A stretch of DNA of 10,072 bases from QWPN01 sp044360305 (GTDB taxonomy: Bacteria; Planctomycetota; Planctomycetia; Pirellulales; UBA1268). This document shows positions 6,588-10,072 of this stretch, piece by piece. The translations under genes were made by a program, and so were the position numbers. The stretch spans positions 1 through 10,072 of the forward strand of contig JBIKKQ010000127.1 of the NCBI GenBank assembly GCA_044360305.1, read 5' to 3'. The notes under the pieces were generated by a model. It searched no databases. It was given only the letters and a program-made list of their open reading frames with translations, and was not told where the DNA came from. Numbering within the stretch: position 1 is the first letter of the stretch; each line of letters opens with the position of its first letter.

Positions 6588-8756
6588 TCAACGCCGCGGG
6601 CGGGCGTTGCGGTTGAACGTCTCGACGGCGGCGAACGCCGCGGCCAGCCGGTTGCGGGACAGGCCGTCGTCGTTGACGATCAGGCCCGTGGCGACGGCCG
6701 CCGTCGGGGCGAGCGTGGCGTTCACCGGCGCCGACAGGCGGACGCTGAACCGTTCGTCGGCCTCGAAGATCCGGTCGCCGATCACCCACACGCCCACCGT
6801 CCGCTCCGTCTGCCCCGGGGCGAAACTCACCACCCCCGATGCCGCGACGTAGTCCCGGCCCGCGACCGCACTGCCGTTGGCCGTGCCCCAGCGGAGCGTG
6901 ACCGGCTGCGCGGTCGCCGCCGAGAGGGCGATCGTGAAGGAGAGCAGCCGGCGGCCCGGCCCCCCCTCGAGCATCGCGGCCGAGAAGATCGAGGCCTGGG
7001 GCGGGGGAGGCGCGGCCGGCGGCGTGGACTCCCACAGCCTGCCCGTGGCCGCATCCGCCACGGCGGCGTACCGCCAGGCCGTGGCCAGCGGCTCGTCCAT
7101 CCGATGGAGCTTGGCGAAGTCGCCCCAGGCCGCGGCGCCCGCCTGCCCGGTGAACTGGAAATCGACGTACAGCCGCAGCCCGGCCGCGTCGAGGCCGCGC
7201 AGGTAGTCGCGGTAGATGTCTCCCATCCGCGGGTCGTTGCCGGCGGCGTAGAAGGCGTCCTGATAGGGGGCGTCGCGGCCGTCGAGGTGTGGCCCTCCCT
7301 CGTAGGCGACCAGCGCGATCGGCCGGCCGAGCCGGGCCGACCAGTCGTGGGCCAGCCGCCCGTGGTTCGCCACCCAGTCGAGCGACGTGGCGATGTTCGC
7401 CCGCGTGTCGGCCAGCACCTGATCGACCGTGGTGCCGCCGGTGTACCCGGCCCGCTGCCCGTCAGTGGGCGTGATGTAGGGGGCGATCGCGATGGCGTCG
7501 AAGGTGTCGCCCATGCTCTCGACGACCCGGTTCGTCACCCAGTCCACGGCCGCCCAGCCCGCCGCCACGCGGACGAGCCGCTGCGACTGGCCGGCAAAGA
7601 CGTCGGTCCAGATGGCGAGATCGCGGCCCGCCTCGCGGCCAGCCACCTGCCAGTTGTCGAGGCCGGCGTACTCCGGCAGCCCCGTCCGGTCCTCGACCCA
7701 GTGGGAGGCCTCGAAGCCCCAGCCGAAGTTCCAGATCTCGTTCGACCATTCGACGTAGGCCGTGCGGCCCGGCTCCAGATGGTCGCGGACGTAGGTGGCG
7801 AAGCTGCGCACGAAGCCGTCGTCGGCCATGTGCGGCATGTTGAACCACGGGTCGGCATCGAGGTCGTTGGCGAGCTGCACCATGTATTCGACCGCCATGC
7901 CGTTGACCACCGGCTCGCTGGCGGTGCCCCCCGATCCCGAGCCCTGGCGGATGTCGAGGGCGTCGCGCCGGTCGGCCCAGGTGCGGATGTCGGAGCTGTT
8001 CGTCTCCTGCATCCCCATGAACCGGATCGTCTTGAAGGGGGCGAGCCGCCGGAGAAACAGCGGATGGAACGGGGAGAAGCCGGCCCCCGGCTGCCAGCGC
8101 TGGCCGGCGAAGCTCCGACCGTCCCAGTCGGGCATCCAGACGTTGAAGTTGCGGGCCGGGTCGTTCGCGTTCGTCGTCTCGATCCGCATCGCGATCCCGG
8201 CGGCCGACGGGGTGACCTCGAGGTCGGCGTAGTTGCGGCCCGCAGCCGTCCGACCGCTGGCGATCGTCCGGGCATCGAAGCCGAACGTCACCGTGCCACT
8301 GCCGTCCCACTCGGCCCGGTACCGGCCCGCCGGATAGGCCCCGGCGATGTCGCGGAACATGAGCGTGCCGGCCATCTGCCGCACCGTGTGGCCGGCGGTG
8401 TTGGTCCAGCTGGCGAGCGCCGTCACGTTGCCGTCGCCGTCGAGGGCCAGCGGATAGTCGTCGCCGACGTCCCAGGTCATCTCCCCGGTGACGGTGTCGA
8501 TCGCGTGCACGATCCACGGACGCGAGGCCTTGAAGGCGTCGGTGAACGTCCAGGCGGGGGACCAGTCCACGACGTTCTCCAGATTCATGCCGACCGCCAT
8601 GTGACCGTCGGCGGCCATCAGGGACCGCGTCTCCAGCCGTTCGCCGGCCAGCAGGGCGGGCTGGCGCGGAGTGCGGCGGGCCGCCTGCCGGGCGGGGCGT
8701 TTTGCGGCGCGCGGCGCATTTTCAAACACCGCTCGGCGGGTCCAGGGGGCGTGCAT
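6588..8756 (-). CDS. LEPR-XLL-like surface protein with GH-A-like domain and Calx-beta domain
   Basis: This gene encodes 722 residues from ATG 8756, with GAGGAG 6 nt upstream; a longer frame to 8966 overlaps the next gene's end and lacks support. A basic N-terminus without an ordinary signal peptide carries LETRSLMAA at 41-49, a variant of the LEPR-XLL motif of large exported planctomycete proteins. Residues ~50-570 resemble a clan GH-A glycoside hydrolase-like barrel: YVEWSNEIWN places a candidate acid/base Glu at 340 after Asn, and VAYEGG a candidate nucleophile Glu at 486. A proline-rich linker (STPPAAPPPPQA) leads into a Calx-beta domain at ~587-697 (RDYVAASGVVSFAPGQTERT, FEADERFSVRLS, IVNDD), which normally binds calcium. 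A 25-residue basic tail ends the protein. The likely role is extracellular polysaccharide binding or cleavage; the substrate is unknown. It is convergent with the PKS operon. Confidence 0.85.
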   Translation of the reverse strand: MHAPWTRRAVFENAPRAAKRPARQAARRTPRQPALLAGERLETRSLMAADGHMAVGMNLENVVDWSPAWTFTDAFKASRPWIVHAIDTVTGEMTWDVGDDYPLALDGDGNVTALASWTNTAGHTVRQMAGTLMFRDIAGAYPAGRYRAEWDGSGTVTFGFDARTIASGRTAAGRNYADLEVTPSAAGIAMRIETTNANDPARNFNVWMPDWDGRSFAGQRWQPGAGFSPFHPLFLRRLAPFKTIRFMGMQETNSSDIRTWADRRDALDIRQGSGSGGTASEPVVNGMAVEYMVQLANDLDADPWFNMPHMADDGFVRSFATYVRDHLEPGRTAYVEWSNEIWNFGWGFEASHWVEDRTGLPEYAGLDNWQVAGREAGRDLAIWTDVFAGQSQRLVRVAAGWAAVDWVTNRVVESMGDTFDAIAIAPYITPTDGQRAGYTGGTTVDQVLADTRANIATSLDWVANHGRLAHDWSARLGRPIALVAYEGGPHLDGRDAPYQDAFYAAGNDPRMGDIYRDYLRGLDAAGLRLYVDFQFTGQAGAAAWGDFAKLHRMDEPLATAWRYAAVADAATGRLWESTPPAAPPPPQASIFSAAMLEGGPGRRLLSFTIALSAATAQPVTLRWGTANGSAVAGRDYVAASGVVSFAPGQTERTVGVWVIGDRIFEADERFSVRLSAPVNATLAPTAAVATGLIVNDDGLSRNRLAAAFAAVETFNRNARPRR

Positions 8757-8762
8757 CGGAGA

Positions 8763-8768
8763 CTCCTC
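8763..8768 (-). promoter_or_regulatory. Ribosome binding site of the LEPR-XLL-like gene
   Basis: GAGGAG on the minus strand lies 6 nt before ATG 8756 and selects this start within a longer open frame. The rest of the 142-nt gap 8757-8898 is GC-rich and shows no clear terminator or promoter. Confidence 0.55.
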
Positions 8769-8898
8769 GCGGGGATAACCCGGTCCGGCCGCAGCCGCGA
8801 CCGCGGTGCAGGGGACCCGTCGGCCCCGTCTCCCGGGAATGAGCAAGCGGCGTGCCATGCGCCGCGCGGGCCGCGGGCGGGTCCGCCGCCGGGCCGCG

Positions 8899-9810
8899 TC
8901 AGGCGGCCCTGCGCAGGGGCCGGACTGCGTCAACAACGTCCGCCGCCGCCGCCGGGTCGCGACCAAGCACGGCGTAGAGGGAGTCGCTGAGCGGGTTGCG
9001 GTCCATGACGTTCATCCGCACGACCCACAGGCCCGCTTCCCGGGCCATCGCGGCCAGCGTCGCGGGGGTGAAGTAGTTGACGTGGTCCGGCCAGCGATAC
9101 CCGCACCAGCGGCTGCCGCGGACGTGGCGGGCGAGGCAGGCGTAGTTCGGCACCTTGACGATGATCCGGCCGTCGGCCGCGAGCCGGGCCCGGCAGCGGC
9201 GCAGCAGCGGCAGCGGCTCGATCTCGTGCTCGAGAATGCACGACAGGACGATCACCTGCACGCTGTCGCGTTCCAGGCCGGCGAGCCCCTCGATGCCGGT
9301 GGCGTGAATGCAGCGGCCGCCGCGACCGCGGAGCACCCGGTCGGCGCGGCGGGCGAGGACGTTGGAGAGCTCGATGCCGACCGGTTCGAGCCGGTCGGCG
9401 ACGGCGGGCGCGAGCCGGTCCGCCACCCGCACCGCCAGCGTCCCCTCGCCGCAGCCCACGTCCACCAGGCGCAGCGGCCCGGCGGCCGTGTCGCGGGCCG
9501 CGGTGCGCACGAGCCCGGCGGCGACCGCCGCCATCTTGTCGCGGTGGAGAAACCGCCGCCGAAACGCCTTCATCCAGCCGCTCAGCCTGTGGATCACCGG
9601 CTCGCGGTGAAGCCGGAGCAGCGACTCGCGCTCGTGCGTCACCTCCCAGGCGAAGGCGTCGCGAAACAGGTGCTGCTCGGGCGGGTTCGCCAGATAGACG
9701 AAGCCGGTCTCCGCGCAGCGACGCAAATCCCACGGGGCGGGTGCCGCGTCGAGCCGCGTGGAGGGGGCGGGCCGGTCGAGCAACGGGCAGGTCCGCAGGG
9801 TGCGTGTCAT
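8899..9810 (-). CDS. Class I SAM-dependent methyltransferase (Methyltransf_23-like)
   Basis: This gene encodes 303 residues from ATG 9810, with GAGG about 7 nt upstream. The N-terminal ~45 residues (TCPLLDRP, RCAETGFVYLANPP) look like the zinc-ribbon-plus-GLVYL-NP lead-in of many such enzymes, but the paired cysteines are mostly lost. The catalytic domain shows motif I VDVGCGEG at 116-123, motif II PVGIELS, VIVLSCILEHEIEPLPLL at about 186-203, GRIIVKVPN, and the common C-terminal block RWPDHVNYFTPATL at ~239-252. Family members methylate sugars, lipids or small molecules and often lie in polysaccharide or lipopolysaccharide gene sets; the substrate here is not readable. It lies upstream of and co-directional with the LEPR-XLL-like gene with a 142-nt gap, so co-transcription is possible but not certain. 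Confidence 0.85.
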   Translation of the reverse strand: MTRTLRTCPLLDRPAPSTRLDAAPAPWDLRRCAETGFVYLANPPEQHLFRDAFAWEVTHERESLLRLHREPVIHRLSGWMKAFRRRFLHRDKMAAVAAGLVRTAARDTAAGPLRLVDVGCGEGTLAVRVADRLAPAVADRLEPVGIELSNVLARRADRVLRGRGGRCIHATGIEGLAGLERDSVQVIVLSCILEHEIEPLPLLRRCRARLAADGRIIVKVPNYACLARHVRGSRWCGYRWPDHVNYFTPATLAAMAREAGLWVVRMNVMDRNPLSDSLYAVLGRDPAAAADVVDAVRPLRRAA

Positions 9811-10045
9811 TGCCGGGCCTCGGATGGGATGGCAGGCGACGACTGGCGGCCCGCTGCCGCTCCTATCGGCACCGGCGCCGCAGCTTCGCCAGCCCGACTG
9901 CCGGACGCGCCGGTTCGCAGCTCACCCAATCCGCCCAGCCTGCGCGCTTGTTCGCGGTCTGCAACGAACGCGGCCGGGCTGTCGGAAGCCTGGCAGCCGG
10001 GGCAAGTCAGAGCCCCACGCTTGAAGCTCGCGCGGTTTGCCGGTC
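9811..10045. other. Non-coding upstream region of the 303-residue methyltransferase
   Basis: No gene is supported here. It should hold the minus-strand promoter of the methyltransferase, but I see no good -10/-35 pair. A small inverted repeat, GGGGC at 10000-10004 and GCCCC at 10013-10017 with an 8-nt loop, is the only clear local structure. Confidence 0.4.
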
Positions 10046-10069
10046 GGGGGGGGGGCGGGCCCCCCCCCC
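10046..10069. repeat. G10/C10 inverted repeat at window end
   Basis: Ten G residues (10046-10055), then CGGG, then ten C residues (10060-10069) form a perfect 10-bp stem with a 4-nt loop. It lacks a T-tract and sits at the very end of the window. It may be a real hairpin or a sequencing/assembly artefact at a contig end. Confidence 0.7.
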
Positions 10070-10072
10070 GCC

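Noticed and set aside
6583..6597. GCGGC-TCAAC-GCCGC stem-loop as terminator between the convergent genes
   Set aside because: It has a short 5-bp stem, sits on the stop codon of the minus-strand gene and has no T-tract on either strand, so it is not a convincing intrinsic terminator.
7104..8990. Long open frame on the plus strand, 628 codons
   Set aside because: It is antisense to the LEPR-XLL/Calx-beta gene, its translation is low-complexity R/G/P/V/D-rich, and it shows no domain; GC-rich codon bias on the other strand explains the openness.
9758..10024. 88-codon plus-strand frame at the right end
   Set aside because: It starts inside the antisense of the methyltransferase, has no ribosome site and shows no recognisable domain.
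1..10072. CRISPR arrays, tRNA or rRNA genes, insertion sequences
   Set aside because: No regularly spaced repeats, cloverleaf with CCA-type acceptor, rRNA-like stretch or transposase motif was seen on either strand.

Overview
The window is very GC-rich bacterial DNA and reads as a planctomycete chromosome, probably of the Pirellulales type. This is inference: the clues are the strong G/C third-position bias, a surface protein with a LEPR-XLL-like N-terminus and a Calx-beta domain, the style of the multi-TM/coiled-coil hypothetical proteins, and relics of TIGR04222 and ATPase/DUF4143 genes. No rRNA or marker gene is present to settle it.

Layout, left to right. (1) 1-2023, minus strand: two probable operon-mates, a 461-residue three-TM/coiled-coil protein followed 7 nt later by a single-TM protein that runs off the left edge. 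(2) About 2247-3147: a gene graveyard holding an internally deleted ATPase/DUF4143 pseudogene (minus), a fragment of a TIGR04222 membrane protein (plus) and the last ~40 codons of what looks like an isoprenylcysteine-methyltransferase-type protein (plus). (3) 3217-6385, plus: the main functional unit, a tight three-gene operon of class I SAM methyltransferase, FAD-dependent oxidoreductase and type III polyketide synthase. The genes are joined by GTGA and ATGA stop/start overlaps. (4) 6386-6587: a short spacer with a ~73-bp near-copy of coding sequence from the leftmost gene (321-393) and a 12-bp tandem duplication. (5) 6588-8756, minus: a 722-residue secreted or surface protein with a glycosidase-like (clan GH-A style) domain and a C-terminal Calx-beta domain. 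(6) 8899-9810, minus: a second, unrelated SAM methyltransferase. (7) 9811-10072: non-coding upstream DNA ending in a G10/C10 inverted repeat at the window edge.

The operon is most simply read as a phenolic-lipid or alkylpyrone pathway. The type III PKS would extend a fatty acyl starter with malonyl-CoA and cyclise it to a resorcinol or pyrone; the flavoprotein would oxidise or reduce the ring or chain; the methyltransferase would C- or O-methylate the product. All three catalytic signatures are intact, including the PKS Cys-His-Asn triad. The chemistry is inferred from family knowledge, and the exact product cannot be read from the sequence.

The operon is bordered by gene debris on one side and a duplicated coding fragment on the other, so this locus has been rearranged. 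No tRNA, rRNA, CRISPR array, intact transposase or convincing intrinsic terminator was seen.
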